Shown piece by piece: positions 45,760 through 54,916 of a DNA stretch of 64,000 nt; within the stretch, counting starts at the first letter, position 1, and every line of letters begins with the position of its first letter. The translations under genes and the position numbers were made by a program. The notes beneath the pieces were generated by a model. That model was not told the origin of the DNA and searched no databases. It saw nothing but the letters and a program-made list of their open reading frames with translations. Origin of the DNA: Roseburia hominis A2-183 (lineage in GTDB: Bacteria > Bacillota > Clostridia > Lachnospirales > Lachnospiraceae); NCBI RefSeq assembly GCF_000225345.1, contig NC_015977.1:275501-339500 (forward strand), in the 5' to 3' direction.

Positions 45760-46476
45760 TTGTTAGAGGATTATGTGGTCATTGATCTTGAGATGACGGG
45801 ATTGAATGCGAAGACGGATGCCATTCTGGAAGTGGGAGCCGTGCGCGTCAGAGACGGCAGACAGACGGAAACGTATGGCGCTATTTTAAAGTGCGGGCGG
45901 GAACTGTCAGAGCGTGTGGTAGAACTGACGGGCATCACGCCGGAGATGGCGGCAGACGGCAGGGAACCGGAAGAGGCGATGCAGGAATTTTTTACATTTC
46001 TGGGGGACGATGTGCTGGTCGGTCAGAATGTGATTTTTGATTACAGTTTTCTGAAACAGTGGGCGGTCAACCACAGGCAGACATTTGAGCGAAATGCCGT
46101 GGATACCTTAAAGCTGGCAAGGCGCTTTCTCCCGGCGGAGCAGAAAAAGGATCTGGAAAGCCTGTGTACCTATTTCGGAATCGGGCGTGCGAGGGCGCAC
46201 CGTGCACTCGATGATGCGATGGCGACCGGAATCGTGCTGGAGAGATTAAAACAGGAGTACGGTACGGTACAGCCGGAGGCGTTTCTGCCGTATGCGCTCT
46301 GTTACCGCACAAAAAAACAGACGCCCGCAACGGGGCGTCAGATGGATGGTCTCAAGAAATATGCTGCGCATTACGGCATCCCGGAGACGGAGATCCCGGA
46401 GCAGATGACGCGGAGTGAGGCGTCGAGACTGCTTGACCGCTGGATCGCCGTGCACGGGCGGATGCCCCGGGATTAA
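45760..46476 (+). CDS. DEDDh 3'-5' exonuclease (DnaQ/PolC epsilon-like)
   Basis: 238 residues starting at a TTG behind GAAAGAGGGGAG. The exonuclease motifs are complete: DLEMTG (Exo I, Asp9/Glu11), GQNVIFDYSFL (Exo II) and HRALDDAMAT (Exo III, DEDDh type). A C-terminal ~50-residue tail (QMDGLKKYAAHYGIP...ASRLLDRWIAVHGR) resembles a SAP-like helical domain, which could bind DNA. Likely a proofreading or repair nuclease rather than the replicase subunit. It follows the radical SAM gene by 21 bases. Confidence 0.9.
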   Translation: MLEDYVVIDLEMTGLNAKTDAILEVGAVRVRDGRQTETYGAILKCGRELSERVVELTGITPEMAADGREPEEAMQEFFTFLGDDVLVGQNVIFDYSFLKQWAVNHRQTFERNAVDTLKLARRFLPAEQKKDLESLCTYFGIGRARAHRALDDAMATGIVLERLKQEYGTVQPEAFLPYALCYRTKKQTPATGRQMDGLKKYAAHYGIPETEIPEQMTRSEASRLLDRWIAVHGRMPRD

Positions 46477-47075
46477 GCATTTACTTTTTCCTCGAGCAGT
46501 GCTACGATGGCACTCTGTCTGGGGGATTCCAGTGCTCTGGCAGAGGCGAGAAGACGGTCGAGTGCGGCGGAATCCCTGGCGTTTAGATAATAGTCTGCGA
46601 GCATCCGGTAGTTTCCGCTGTGATCGGACCCGCAGCTGATGCCGTACTCGAGAACCCGGACTGCCTCCGCGTCATGACCGAGCTTTTTCAAACATTCGGC
46701 GTACTCATAGATGGTGCGGCAGAGGGTGGTGTAGTTCTCGTCACAGGCGGAGAGCGTTTCCAGATTGGCAACGCCGTACTCCAGTTTGAGATCGGTGTTG
46801 GTCTTGCCGCCGAGGTTTAAGATTTTCTGTCCGGCAAGCGATTGGAGAGTCTCCTCATATTTTTTTAATTCGGGATTGTCATAGATACCCATTGGAAAAT
46901 CGGCAAGAGGTATGGTAATATAGGGAAGTCCGCTGATGTCCTTGCGGCGTGTGTGGTTTGCTTCGTTCTCGCGGTTCCAGAAGCTCTCGGCTGCGGCTTC
47001 TTCGGCAGCGGTGCTTTTATGGCGCAGATAAGCGAACATACATACAAAAAAGATAAAAAGTCCTAAAAAAATCAT
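46473..47075 (-). CDS. Membrane-anchored helical-repeat protein, unknown
   Basis: 200 residues from an ATG at 47075, behind AAGAAGGG with a 9-base gap; an ATG three codons upstream is too close to that site. One N-terminal membrane helix (MIFLGLFIFFVCMFAYLR) is followed by a soluble part. The second half has TPR-like helix pairs (TLCRTIYEYAECLKKLGHDAEAVRVLEYGI, NYRMLADYYLNARDSAALDRLL). Probably cytoplasm-facing or outward anchored; function unknown. It overlaps the exonuclease stop by 4 bases in convergent orientation. Confidence 0.75.
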   Translation of the reverse strand: MIFLGLFIFFVCMFAYLRHKSTAAEEAAAESFWNRENEANHTRRKDISGLPYITIPLADFPMGIYDNPELKKYEETLQSLAGQKILNLGGKTNTDLKLEYGVANLETLSACDENYTTLCRTIYEYAECLKKLGHDAEAVRVLEYGISCGSDHSGNYRMLADYYLNARDSAALDRLLASARALESPRQSAIVALLEEKVNA

Positions 47076-47154
47076 GAGAATCATCCCTTCTTGTGGTATA
47101 GTGTAAAAGGTTCGCGCGGTATACAGGGCGTGAACGGAAAGGTGGTAGAACGAA

Positions 47155-47259
47155 ATGTACGATTTTGGTAAAAAAAAGAATAAAAAACTGCTTGCAGGAA
47201 TCATCATTGTGGTTGTGGCAGCCATGCTTCTGACAACGGTGCTTGCAGCGTTATTATAA
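47155..47259 (+). CDS. 34-residue single-helix membrane peptide
   Basis: A short frame starting MYDFGKKKNKKLLAG, behind a GAAAGGTGG ribosome site with a suitable gap. The polar, Lys-rich first 12 residues are followed by one continuous hydrophobic helix to the end, the profile of a small membrane protein with the N-terminus inside. It lies between the divergent TPR-like gene and the VanW gene. No family is recognised with certainty. Confidence 0.6.
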   Translation: MYDFGKKKNKKLLAGIIIVVVAAMLLTTVLAALL

Positions 47260-47338
47260 GCGCATTCCGCCGTTTTGCTTTCATGTAAAATATACTAAAA
47301 ATCTCAGAGTGAGTCAAACATATTCGTGTTTATGCACC

Positions 47339-47368
47339 TTGAAAAGAAAGGCGCGTATGGGCTATAAT
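47339..47368 (+). promoter_or_regulatory. Promoter of the VanW-family gene
   Basis: TTGAAA (47339-47344), 18-base spacer, TATAAT (47363-47368). The -35 lies inside TATGCACCTTGAAAA, which is identical to part of the terminal repeat of the insertion sequence at 28752-29526. Confidence 0.65.
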
Positions 47369-47442
47369 GAGCGGAAGCAGAGTATATGCTTGGCAAAACA
47401 GGCGTTAGCAGAGCAGAGAACAGATATTTCAGAGGGAAGAAT

Positions 47443-48981
47443 ATGAAAAAGGGAACAGGTTTTTTGACATTGTTTGGAGGTGCGGTGGCACTTTGTGCAT
47501 TGCTGGCGGCACCGGTTTCCATGAGAGCACAGGGGACGGAGACGATTGAGGACGGTGTCTATATTGGCAATATTTATGTGGGCGGCATGACGGAGGAAGA
47601 AGCGGTCAGCGCGGTAGAAGCGTACGTGGAGAGCGCAGATTCGGCGGAGATGACATTGAAGACCGGCGATAAGAGCGTTTCCGTGACGGCGGCTGATCTG
47701 GGAATATCTTTTTCCAATTTAAACGTGGTGGACGAGGCGATAGATGTCGGCAGAAGCGGCAACCTCATCAAGCGGTACAAGGACAAGAAGGATCTGCAGC
47801 AGGGGGACAAAGTGATTGCACTCTCACTGGATGTGGATTCCGATGCGGTGGCATCCATCCTTTCCGAGAAAGCGGCGCAGCTGAACCAGGAGGCTGTGGA
47901 TAATGGTCTGGTTCGTGAGAACGGTGCGTTTAAGATCATTAAGGGCGAGCAGGGCATCGAGGTCAACGTGGAGGATTCCATTGCGGCGATCGAGAACTAT
48001 ATCAGCAGTGAGTGGGACGGTGGCAACGCCGAGATCGAGCTCGTGGCGGAAGTGGTGGAGCCGCGCGGCAGCGAGGAAGATCTGGAGCAGATCACGGATA
48101 TGATGGGAAGCTATACGACGAATTACAAGGATTCCGGTCAGAACCGCTGCGACAACATCTCCAATGCAACCAGCAAGATCAATGGTACACTGCTTTATCC
48201 GGGCGAGGAATTTTCCGTCTATGAAGCGATCGGACCGCTGGATGCGGCAAACGGATACGAACTGGCAGGAGCTTATGAGAACGGTCAGACGGTCGAGTCC
48301 TACGGCGGCGGTGTGTGCCAGGTATCTACGACATTGTACAATGCGGTCATTCTGGCAGAGCTTGAGATCACGCAGCGCTCGAATCATTCCATGATCGTAA
48401 GCTATGTGAAGCCATCCATGGACGCAGCGATTGCAGGCGATTACAAGGATCTGCGTTTTGTCAATAATCAGGACATTCCGATTTATATTGAGGGATACAC
48501 TGAGGGAAAGAATGTCACCTTTAAGATCTACGGACATGACACGAGACCGTCGAACCGGGTTGTGACCTATGAGAGTGAAGTGGTATCCGAGCAGGATCCG
48601 GGCACACAGTATGTGGCGACCGGAGATCCGGCGGGTTATATGAAGACTGCGCAGGGCAAGCATATCGGCTATGTGGCAAGACTTTGGAAAGTTGTCACGG
48701 TAGACGGTGTGGAGGAGAGCCGGGAGATTTTTAATAAGAGTACCTACAAGGCGTCTCCGAAGATTGTAAACGTGGGAACGGCATCAGCAGACCCGAATGT
48801 GTCTGCGGTGATTGGCGCGGCGCTTGCGACCGGGGATGAGGCAACCATCAATGCGGCGGTTGCACCTTATGCGGCGAGTGCGGCAGCAATCTTAAATCCG
48901 GCACCGGTAGAACAGCCGTCGCAGGAAGAGCAGGCGATTACCGGAACGGTGGATGAGAGCCAGATCACAGGCGGAGAATAA
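47443..48981 (+). CDS. Exported VanW family protein with PG-binding-like and G5-type domains
   Basis: 512 residues from the ATG at 47443 (after CAGAGGGAAG); an earlier in-frame start lacks a ribosome site. N-terminal signal helix (GFLTLFGGAVALCALLAAP), then a repeat resembling peptidoglycan-binding domain 4 (VGGMTEEEAVSAVEAYV ... KGEQGIEVNVEDSIAAI). The VanW domain runs from ~255 (NISNATSKINGTLLYPGEEFS ... GGGVCQVSTTLYNAV). The region ending YKASPKIVNVGT matches the end of a G5 domain. Cell-envelope role likely. It is not evidence of vancomycin resistance. A 9-bp hairpin without a T run follows at 48998-49027. Confidence 0.9.
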   Translation: MKKGTGFLTLFGGAVALCALLAAPVSMRAQGTETIEDGVYIGNIYVGGMTEEEAVSAVEAYVESADSAEMTLKTGDKSVSVTAADLGISFSNLNVVDEAIDVGRSGNLIKRYKDKKDLQQGDKVIALSLDVDSDAVASILSEKAAQLNQEAVDNGLVRENGAFKIIKGEQGIEVNVEDSIAAIENYISSEWDGGNAEIELVAEVVEPRGSEEDLEQITDMMGSYTTNYKDSGQNRCDNISNATSKINGTLLYPGEEFSVYEAIGPLDAANGYELAGAYENGQTVESYGGGVCQVSTTLYNAVILAELEITQRSNHSMIVSYVKPSMDAAIAGDYKDLRFVNNQDIPIYIEGYTEGKNVTFKIYGHDTRPSNRVVTYESEVVSEQDPGTQYVATGDPAGYMKTAQGKHIGYVARLWKVVTVDGVEESREIFNKSTYKASPKIVNVGTASADPNVSAVIGAALATGDEATINAAVAPYAASAAAILNPAPVEQPSQEEQAITGTVDESQITGGE

Positions 48982-48997
48982 AAGTATAAGAGATTGT

Positions 48998-49027
48998 TTA
49001 AGGCTGCCTCAGAAGAGACAGCCTTAA
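48998..49027 (+). terminator. Hairpin after the VanW gene
   Basis: TTAAGGCTG (48998-49006) and CAGCCTTAA (49019-49027) pair perfectly over a 12-base loop. No T run follows, so it may only partly stop transcription into the HypE-like gene 26 bases downstream. Confidence 0.5.
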
Positions 49028-49052
49028 GCTGTAAATAAACGGGAGAACACAG

Positions 49053-50036
49053 ATGAAGATCGGAAAACTGCCGGAGAGCGTACTGAAGCGCTCCGTATTC
49101 AAACAAATACATACCAGACGCCCCGAGGTTGTCTTAGGAGCCGGCGTCGGAGAGGACTGCGCCGCGATCAAGCTGGCAGAGGATGAGACGCTTGTGATGT
49201 CCACAGATCCGATTACCGGAACGGCGAAGGACATCGGGACACTTGCGATTCAGATTACAGTGAATGATCTGGCAAGCGCGGGGGCGGAGCCGGTGGGCGT
49301 GCTGCTCACGGTGCTGCTGCCGGAGAGCGTGGAGGAGCCCGAACTGCGTGCCATGATGGCACAAGTGGAGGAAGCCTGCGCCAAGGCAAAGATCCAGGTG
49401 ATGGGGGGACACACGGAAGTGACGGCGGTGGTCAATCAGCCGGTGATCTCCGTCTGCGGTGTCGGCAAAGTGAAGGATGGCTGTCTGATCTCGACCGGAG
49501 GGGCGAGACCGGGTATGGATATTCTTGTCACAAAGTGGATCGGAATTGAGGGAACTTCCATTATCGCAAAGGAAAAAGAGACAGAACTAAAGACAAAGTT
49601 CTCGGTGCCTTTTGTCGAGAAGGCAAAAGCACTGGATGCTTATATATCGGTACAATCAGAGGCCGCAGTCGCCGTCAAGTCTGGCGTTAGTGCAATGCAT
49701 GACGTCACAGAGGGCGGAATATTCGGTGCGCTCTGGGAAATGGCGGAAGCATCTGGCGTCGGACTTGAAATCGATTTGAAAAAGATACCGGTCCGTCAGG
49801 AGACCATTGAGGTCTGTGAATTTTTCGGAATCAACCCCTACCAGCTGATTTCCAGCGGCTGTATGCTGATGGCGGCAGAGGATGGCAATCTGCTGGTAAG
49901 AGAACTGGAGAAGGCAGGAATCCCTGCAACGATTATCGGAAAGGCAACCGCGGGGAACGACCGCGTCCTTTTGAACGAGGAGGAGCGCAGATTTTTGGAG
50001 CCTCCGAAGGCGGACGAATTATATAAGGCGATATAA
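49053..50036 (+). CDS. AIR-synthase/HypE-like protein
   Basis: 327-residue two-domain protein of the PurM/HypE/SelD superfamily. The N-terminal part has GAGVGEDCAAIKL and VMSTDPITGTAKDIG; the centre has QVMGGHTEVTAVVNQPVIS, and the C-terminal half HDVTEGGIFGALWEMAE, the nucleotide-binding glycine motif. HypE itself ends in a conserved PRIC cysteine, which is absent here; the protein ends DELYKAI. It is therefore probably a HypE paralogue of unknown substrate. It forms a tight cluster with the Lrp regulator and aminotransferase that follow. Confidence 0.85.
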   Translation: MKIGKLPESVLKRSVFKQIHTRRPEVVLGAGVGEDCAAIKLAEDETLVMSTDPITGTAKDIGTLAIQITVNDLASAGAEPVGVLLTVLLPESVEEPELRAMMAQVEEACAKAKIQVMGGHTEVTAVVNQPVISVCGVGKVKDGCLISTGGARPGMDILVTKWIGIEGTSIIAKEKETELKTKFSVPFVEKAKALDAYISVQSEAAVAVKSGVSAMHDVTEGGIFGALWEMAEASGVGLEIDLKKIPVRQETIEVCEFFGINPYQLISSGCMLMAAEDGNLLVRELEKAGIPATIIGKATAGNDRVLLNEEERRFLEPPKADELYKAI

Positions 50037-50049
50037 AGGAGAAGAAGCG

Positions 50050-50526
50050 ATGCGTGAAAAGATTTTGACATTTATAGAGAAGAACAGCCGGATTGACTTA
50101 AAGGAGCTTGCCATTGTGCTCGGTGTCGATGAGACAACGGTTATGAATGAGCTTGAGAAAATGGAAGAGGAGCACATTATCTGCGGCTACCACACACTGA
50201 TCGACTGGGATAAAGCGGGCATTGAGAAGGTGACCGCGTTAATCGAGGTCCGTGTGACACCGCAGCGCGGCATGGGCTTTGACAAGGTGGCAGAGCGGAT
50301 CTACAACTATCCGGAGGTCAATTCCGTTTACCTCATCTCCGGAGGCTTTGATTTTATGGTGACGATCGAGGGAAAGACCCTGCGCGAGGTTTCGCAGTTC
50401 GTGTCTGATAAGCTTTCCCCGCTGGATTCCGTGCTCAGCACGAAGACCAACTTCATCCTGAAGAAGTATAAGGATCATGGAACCGTAATGGCAGAGCAGC
50501 CCAAAGATGAAAGGATAGAGATGTAA
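50050..50526 (+). CDS. Lrp/AsnC family regulator
   Basis: 158 residues with an N-terminal winged helix (IDLKELAIVLGVDETTVMNELEKMEEEHII) and a C-terminal RAM-type ligand domain (ALIEVRVTPQRGMGFDKVAERI, VYLISGGFDFMVTIEG). It starts 13 bases after the HypE-like gene and ends 1 base before the aminotransferase. It probably senses an amino acid and regulates this operon (inference). The ribosome site AAAGGAGAAG precedes the ATG. Confidence 0.93.
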   Translation: MREKILTFIEKNSRIDLKELAIVLGVDETTVMNELEKMEEEHIICGYHTLIDWDKAGIEKVTALIEVRVTPQRGMGFDKVAERIYNYPEVNSVYLISGGFDFMVTIEGKTLREVSQFVSDKLSPLDSVLSTKTNFILKKYKDHGTVMAEQPKDERIEM

Positions 50527-50527
50527 G

Positions 50528-51697
50528 ATGAGAGATCCGTTAAATAAGACAATCACAACGATCCAGCCGTCTGGTATCCGAAAGTTCTTTGACGTCGTCC
50601 ATGAGATGAAGGACGCGATCTCTCTGGGTGTCGGCGAGCCGGATTTTGATACCCCGTGGCATATCCGCGACGAGGGTATTTATTCCCTGGAAAAAGGAAA
50701 GACACACTATACATCCAATGCCGGACTCAAGGAATTAAAAGTGGAGATCGACCATTATCTGGACCGGCATTACGGGGTGTCCTATGATCCGGATCATGAG
50801 ATCATGGTGACGATCGGAGGCAGCGAGGCGATCGATGCGGCGATGCGCGCCATGCTTGATCCGGGAGATGAGGTTTTAATCCCGCAGCCGAGCTACGTGT
50901 CCTACGTGCCGTGCGCCGTGCTTGCAGGAGGCGTTCCGGTGATCATTGAGCTGAAGGCGGAGAATGAATTCCGTCTGACACCGGAAGCGCTGGAGGCTGC
51001 CATCACACCGAAGACCAAGCTTCTGGTGATGCCGTTCCCGAATAATCCGACCGGCGCCATTATGGAGAAAAAAGATCTGGAAAAGATCGCGGACATCGTA
51101 AGAGAGCACGACCTTTATGTCATTAGCGACGAGATCTACTCGGAGCTGACGTATCTGGAGCGGCATGTGACGATTGCCTCCCTGCAGGGAATGCGTGACC
51201 GGACGATCGTGATCAACGGTTTCTCCAAATCCCATGCCATGACAGGCTGGCGTCTGGGGTATGCGTGCGGACCGCGCATCATCATCGAGCAGATGTTAAA
51301 GATTCATCAGTTCGCGATTATGTGTGCGCCGTCCACCAGCCAGTATGCGGGCGTGGAGGCACTGCGCAACGGAGATGAGGATGTGGCTGCCATGCGCGAG
51401 GAGTATAACGGCAGACGCCGCTATCTGCTGCACCGGTTTAAAGAGATGGGATTGTCCTGTTTTGAGCCGTTTGGCGCATTTTACGTGTTCCCGTGCATCA
51501 AGGAGTTCGGAATGACGTCCGAAGAATTTGCGACGGAGCTGCTCAATCAGCAGAAATTAGCCGTTGTCCCGGGCACTGCGTTCGGAGACTGCGGAGAGGG
51601 ATTTGTGCGCATTTCCTATGCTTACTCGCTGGATAACCTGAAGAAGGCGATGAACCGCATGGAGGCGTTTATCACAGATCTTCGCAAGAGATCATAA
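50528..51697 (+). CDS. Class I/II PLP-dependent aminotransferase
   Basis: 389 residues, fold-type I. Family motifs are ISLGVGEPDFDTPWHI at the N-terminus, FPNNPTGAIMEK (PLP-binding Asn), YVISDEIYSEL and the Schiff-base lysine in NGFSKSHAMTGWRLGY. The C-terminus has GEGFVRISYAYSLDNLKKAMNR. Close to the aspartate / aromatic aminotransferases; the exact amino acid is not fixed by sequence. It follows the Lrp gene with a 1-base gap. Confidence 0.93.
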   Translation: MRDPLNKTITTIQPSGIRKFFDVVHEMKDAISLGVGEPDFDTPWHIRDEGIYSLEKGKTHYTSNAGLKELKVEIDHYLDRHYGVSYDPDHEIMVTIGGSEAIDAAMRAMLDPGDEVLIPQPSYVSYVPCAVLAGGVPVIIELKAENEFRLTPEALEAAITPKTKLLVMPFPNNPTGAIMEKKDLEKIADIVREHDLYVISDEIYSELTYLERHVTIASLQGMRDRTIVINGFSKSHAMTGWRLGYACGPRIIIEQMLKIHQFAIMCAPSTSQYAGVEALRNGDEDVAAMREEYNGRRRYLLHRFKEMGLSCFEPFGAFYVFPCIKEFGMTSEEFATELLNQQKLAVVPGTAFGDCGEGFVRISYAYSLDNLKKAMNRMEAFITDLRKRS

Positions 51698-51738
51698 GAA
51701 AAAGGGAGGAGGGCGTTTCCTCCCGAATGGAGACTGAC

Positions 51739-52242
51739 ATGGCAAAGCTGAATGTTGTATTATATGAGCCGGAGATTCCGGCAAACACCGGAAATATCGG
51801 CAGAACGTGCGTGGCGACAGGGACAAGACTGCACCTGATCGAACCGCTGGGATTCCATCTGGATGAGAAAGCAATCAAGCGTGCGGGCATGGATTACTGG
51901 AGTGAACTGGATGTGACCACCTATGTCAACTGGGAAGATTTCTGCGAGAAGAACCCGGGCGCTAAAATTTATATGGCGACGACGAAGGGCAGACATGTAT
52001 ACACTGAGGTATCCTATGAGCCGGACTGCTACATTATGTTTGGAAAAGAGAGTGCCGGGATTCCGGAGGAGATCTTAAAAGCCAATCCGGACACCTGTGT
52101 GCGGATTCCGATGATCGGCGAGACGCGGTCACTCAATTTATCCAATTCGGTTGCGATTGTGCTGTATGAGGCATTGCGGCAGAATGAGTTTGACCACATG
52201 AAGCTGCAGGGCGAGCTGCACCGGCTGCGCTGGGAAGATTAG
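51739..52242 (+). CDS. trmL: tRNA (cytidine/uridine-34-2'-O)-methyltransferase
   Basis: SPOUT-class methyltransferase of 167 residues that 2'-O-methylates the wobble base of leucine tRNAs. It starts MAKLNVVLYEPEIPANTGNI, matching the family start; the ATG at 51739 follows GGAG at six bases and is preferred to one four codons earlier. SPOUT knot motifs are NTGNIGRTC, YIMFGKESAGIPEEIL and RIPMIGETRSLNLSNSVAIVLYE. It precedes the ECF transporter genes by 11 bases. Confidence 0.95.
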   Translation: MAKLNVVLYEPEIPANTGNIGRTCVATGTRLHLIEPLGFHLDEKAIKRAGMDYWSELDVTTYVNWEDFCEKNPGAKIYMATTKGRHVYTEVSYEPDCYIMFGKESAGIPEEILKANPDTCVRIPMIGETRSLNLSNSVAIVLYEALRQNEFDHMKLQGELHRLRWED

Positions 52243-52253
52243 AGAGGGTACAG

Positions 52254-53117
52254 ATGGGAATTATCAAGGCAAGACAGTTGGTTCATGAATATATCAGACG
52301 CGATGAGGAGGGCAATGTGGAGTCCATCTCCACAGCGCTCGACCACGTCGATCTGGATGTGGAAGCGGGAGATTTTATTGCCATTTTAGGACACAATGGT
52401 TCCGGCAAATCCACGCTTGCAAAACACATTAACGCGCTCCTTCTGCCGAGCGAAGGCTCGCTCTGGGTGGATGGCAGGGATGTCACAAAGGAAGAGAATA
52501 CATTTGCGGTGCGTCAGACTGCGGGTATGGTATTTCAGAATCCGGACAACCAGATCATTGCGAGCGTCGTGGAGGAGGATGTCGGCTTCGGACCGGAAAA
52601 TATCGGCGTGCCGACGGATGAGATCTGGAAGCGCGTGGAAGAAAGCCTTGGTGCGGTAGGGATGCTCTCGTACCGTCATCATTCGCCGAACAAGCTTTCC
52701 GGCGGACAGAAGCAGCGCGTGGCGATCGCCGGGGTCATGGCGATGGAACCGAAGTGCATTGTGCTCGACGAGCCGACTGCCATGCTTGATCCGAACGGGC
52801 GGAAGGAAGTCATCCGCACGGCGCATGAACTGAACCGGAAAAAAGGCGTGACGATCATTTTGATCACACATTATATGGAGGAAGTCGTGGACGCCGACAA
52901 GGTGATCGTGATGGATCAGGGAAAAGTCGTCATGCAGGGAACACCGCGGGAAGTGTTCTCCCAGGTGGGAAAACTCAAGGAGTACAGACTGGATGTGCCG
53001 CAGGTGACGATTTTAGCAGATCTGCTGCGCCAGTCCGGCATTGATGTACCCGTCGGTGTGCTGCACCGCCAGGAACTTGTGGACGCGATTCTTCGTGTGG
53101 CACAGATCGGAGAGTAG
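52254..53117 (+). CDS. ecfA1: ECF transporter ATP-binding protein EcfA1
   Basis: ABC ATPase of 287 residues, shared energising module for vitamin/metal uptake through several substrate-specific S components. Walker A GHNGSGKSTLAKH, Q-loop MVFQNPDNQ, signature LSGGQKQRVAIAG and Walker B CIVLDEPTAMLDP are all present. The LSGGQ is standard and the C-terminal extension fits EcfA. Two bases before EcfA2 and one operon with EcfT. Confidence 0.96.
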   Translation: MGIIKARQLVHEYIRRDEEGNVESISTALDHVDLDVEAGDFIAILGHNGSGKSTLAKHINALLLPSEGSLWVDGRDVTKEENTFAVRQTAGMVFQNPDNQIIASVVEEDVGFGPENIGVPTDEIWKRVEESLGAVGMLSYRHHSPNKLSGGQKQRVAIAGVMAMEPKCIVLDEPTAMLDPNGRKEVIRTAHELNRKKGVTIILITHYMEEVVDADKVIVMDQGKVVMQGTPREVFSQVGKLKEYRLDVPQVTILADLLRQSGIDVPVGVLHRQELVDAILRVAQIGE

Positions 53118-53119
53118 AA

Positions 53120-53998
53120 ATGTCAATTATTTTAGATAAAGTGAATTTTGTATATAGTGAGGAGACCGCGTACCAGATTCAGGCGTTAAAGGATGTGAAC
53201 CTTGAGATTAAGGACGGACAGTTCATCGGCATCATCGGACATACCGGTTCCGGCAAGTCAACGCTGATCCAGCACCTGAACGGTCTGATGAAGGCAACCT
53301 CGGGAACGATCTATTTTCATGGACAGGATATTTATGAGGAAGATTTTGACCTGAGAGAACTGCGCAACCGGGTGGGACTGGTGTTCCAGTATCCGGAGCA
53401 TCAGCTTTTCGAGACGACAATTTTTGATGACGTCTGCTTTGGTCCGAAGAACCAGGGACTTTCCAAGGAAGAGGCGGGACTGCGGGCGTTTGAGGCACTG
53501 CGCAGTGTTGGTATGCCGGAGGAGCTTTATTACCAGTCGCCGTTTGATCTCTCGGGAGGGCAGAAGCGCCGTGTGGCGATCGCCGGAGTGCTTGCCATGA
53601 AGCCGGAGGTGCTGATCCTGGATGAGCCGACCGCGGGACTTGACCCGGCAGGAAGAGACGAGATCTTAGACCTTGTGGCACGGATGCACCGCGAGCGAAA
53701 CATGACGGTCATTCTGGTGTCGCACAGTATGGAGGATGTCGCCAAGTATGTGGAGCGCATTATCGTGATGAACCATGGACAGGTGATGTTCGACGACACA
53801 CCGAAGGAAGTGTTCCGGCACTATAAGGAGCTGGAGACGATCGGACTCGCGGCTCCACAGGTGACTTACCTGATGCACGAACTGAAGGAGCACGGGCTTT
53901 CCGTGGATACGGAGGCGACGACGGTGGAGGAAGCCAGAGCCAGCCTGATGCAGGCATTGACGGGAATTGATTCCGGCAGGAGCGATATTCACCGGTAA
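53120..53998 (+). CDS. ecfA2: ECF transporter ATP-binding protein EcfA2
   Basis: Second ATPase of the ECF energising module, 292 residues. Walker A GHTGSGKSTLIQH, Q-loop LVFQYPEHQLFE (typical of EcfA2), signature DLSGGQKRRVAIAGVL and Walker B VLILDEPTAGLDP. It forms a heterodimer with EcfA1 and pairs with EcfT. The gene starts 2 bases after ecfA1. Confidence 0.96.
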   Translation: MSIILDKVNFVYSEETAYQIQALKDVNLEIKDGQFIGIIGHTGSGKSTLIQHLNGLMKATSGTIYFHGQDIYEEDFDLRELRNRVGLVFQYPEHQLFETTIFDDVCFGPKNQGLSKEEAGLRAFEALRSVGMPEELYYQSPFDLSGGQKRRVAIAGVLAMKPEVLILDEPTAGLDPAGRDEILDLVARMHRERNMTVILVSHSMEDVAKYVERIIVMNHGQVMFDDTPKEVFRHYKELETIGLAAPQVTYLMHELKEHGLSVDTEATTVEEARASLMQALTGIDSGRSDIHR

Positions 53999-54084
53999 GG
54001 TGTGCCGCGGCAGGAATCATTTTACGGAGGAAAGAGTCACCGGCGGGCGCCGATGAAGAATTCCGGTAGGGAGGAAGTTTATAC

Positions 54085-54897
54085 ATGTTGAGAGATATTA
54101 CACTGGGCCAGTATTATCCGGCAGATTCTGTGATCCATAAACTGGACCCGCGTGTGAAACTGTTTAGTACAATGATCTATATCATATCCCTGTTCTGCTT
54201 CCGTGGCGTGGCAGCGCTTGCGATTGCAACGGTATTTCTGATTACAGTCATAAAGCTGTCGAAGGTGCCGTTTAAGTTCATGGTAAAGGGATTAAAGGCA
54301 ATCATGATTCTGATGTTAATCACGGCGGTGTTCAATCTGTTTTTGACGCCCGGTGAGGCACTGGTAAGCGTCTGGCGTTTTACGATCACGAAGGAAGGCG
54401 TGACCAGCGCGGTGCTGATGGCGATCCGCCTGACCTATCTGATTCTCGGAACCTCAATCATGACGCTGACCACAACGCCGAACCAGCTGACAGATGGTCT
54501 GGAAAAAGCGCTGATGCCGCTTTCTAAGATCGGTGTTCCGGTGCACGCGATTGCAATGATGATGTCGATTGCGCTCCGCTTTATTCCGATTCTGATTGAG
54601 GAGACGGATAAGATCATGAAAGCGCAGATGGCACGCGGAGCCGATTTTGAGAGTGGCAATCTGTTAAAAAAAGTCAAAAGCATGATCCCGCTTCTGGTGC
54701 CGCTGTTCGTGTCAGCATTCCGGCGCGCGGATGATCTTGCAATGGCGATGGAGGCGCGCTGCTATAACGGCGGAGAGGGCAGAACGAAGATGAAGCCGCT
54801 GCGCTATGAGGGACGCGACCGCCTGTCCTATCTGATCATGTGGCTGTATCTGGCGCTCATTATTCTGTGCAGAATCTTTGTGCCGTGGCCACAATAA
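54085..54897 (+). CDS. ecfT: ECF transporter transmembrane protein EcfT
   Basis: 270-residue membrane protein linking the ATPases to S components. It starts MLRDITLGQYYPADSVIHKLDPRVKL, the usual N-terminus, and has about five helices. The two coupling Ala-Arg-Gly motifs are visible as AQMARGADFE and the later MEARCYNGGEGRTKM. It is 86 bases after ecfA2; the gap holds a GC-rich stretch without a strong terminator. Confidence 0.95.
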   Translation: MLRDITLGQYYPADSVIHKLDPRVKLFSTMIYIISLFCFRGVAALAIATVFLITVIKLSKVPFKFMVKGLKAIMILMLITAVFNLFLTPGEALVSVWRFTITKEGVTSAVLMAIRLTYLILGTSIMTLTTTPNQLTDGLEKALMPLSKIGVPVHAIAMMMSIALRFIPILIEETDKIMKAQMARGADFESGNLLKKVKSMIPLLVPLFVSAFRRADDLAMAMEARCYNGGEGRTKMKPLRYEGRDRLSYLIMWLYLALIILCRIFVPWPQ

Positions 54898-54916
54898 AGC
54901 TGCAAGGAGAAATGGT

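Noticed and set aside
48200-48420. VanW name suggesting vancomycin resistance
   Set aside because: VanW-domain proteins with G5 and PG-binding parts are common surface proteins; no van ligase genes are nearby.
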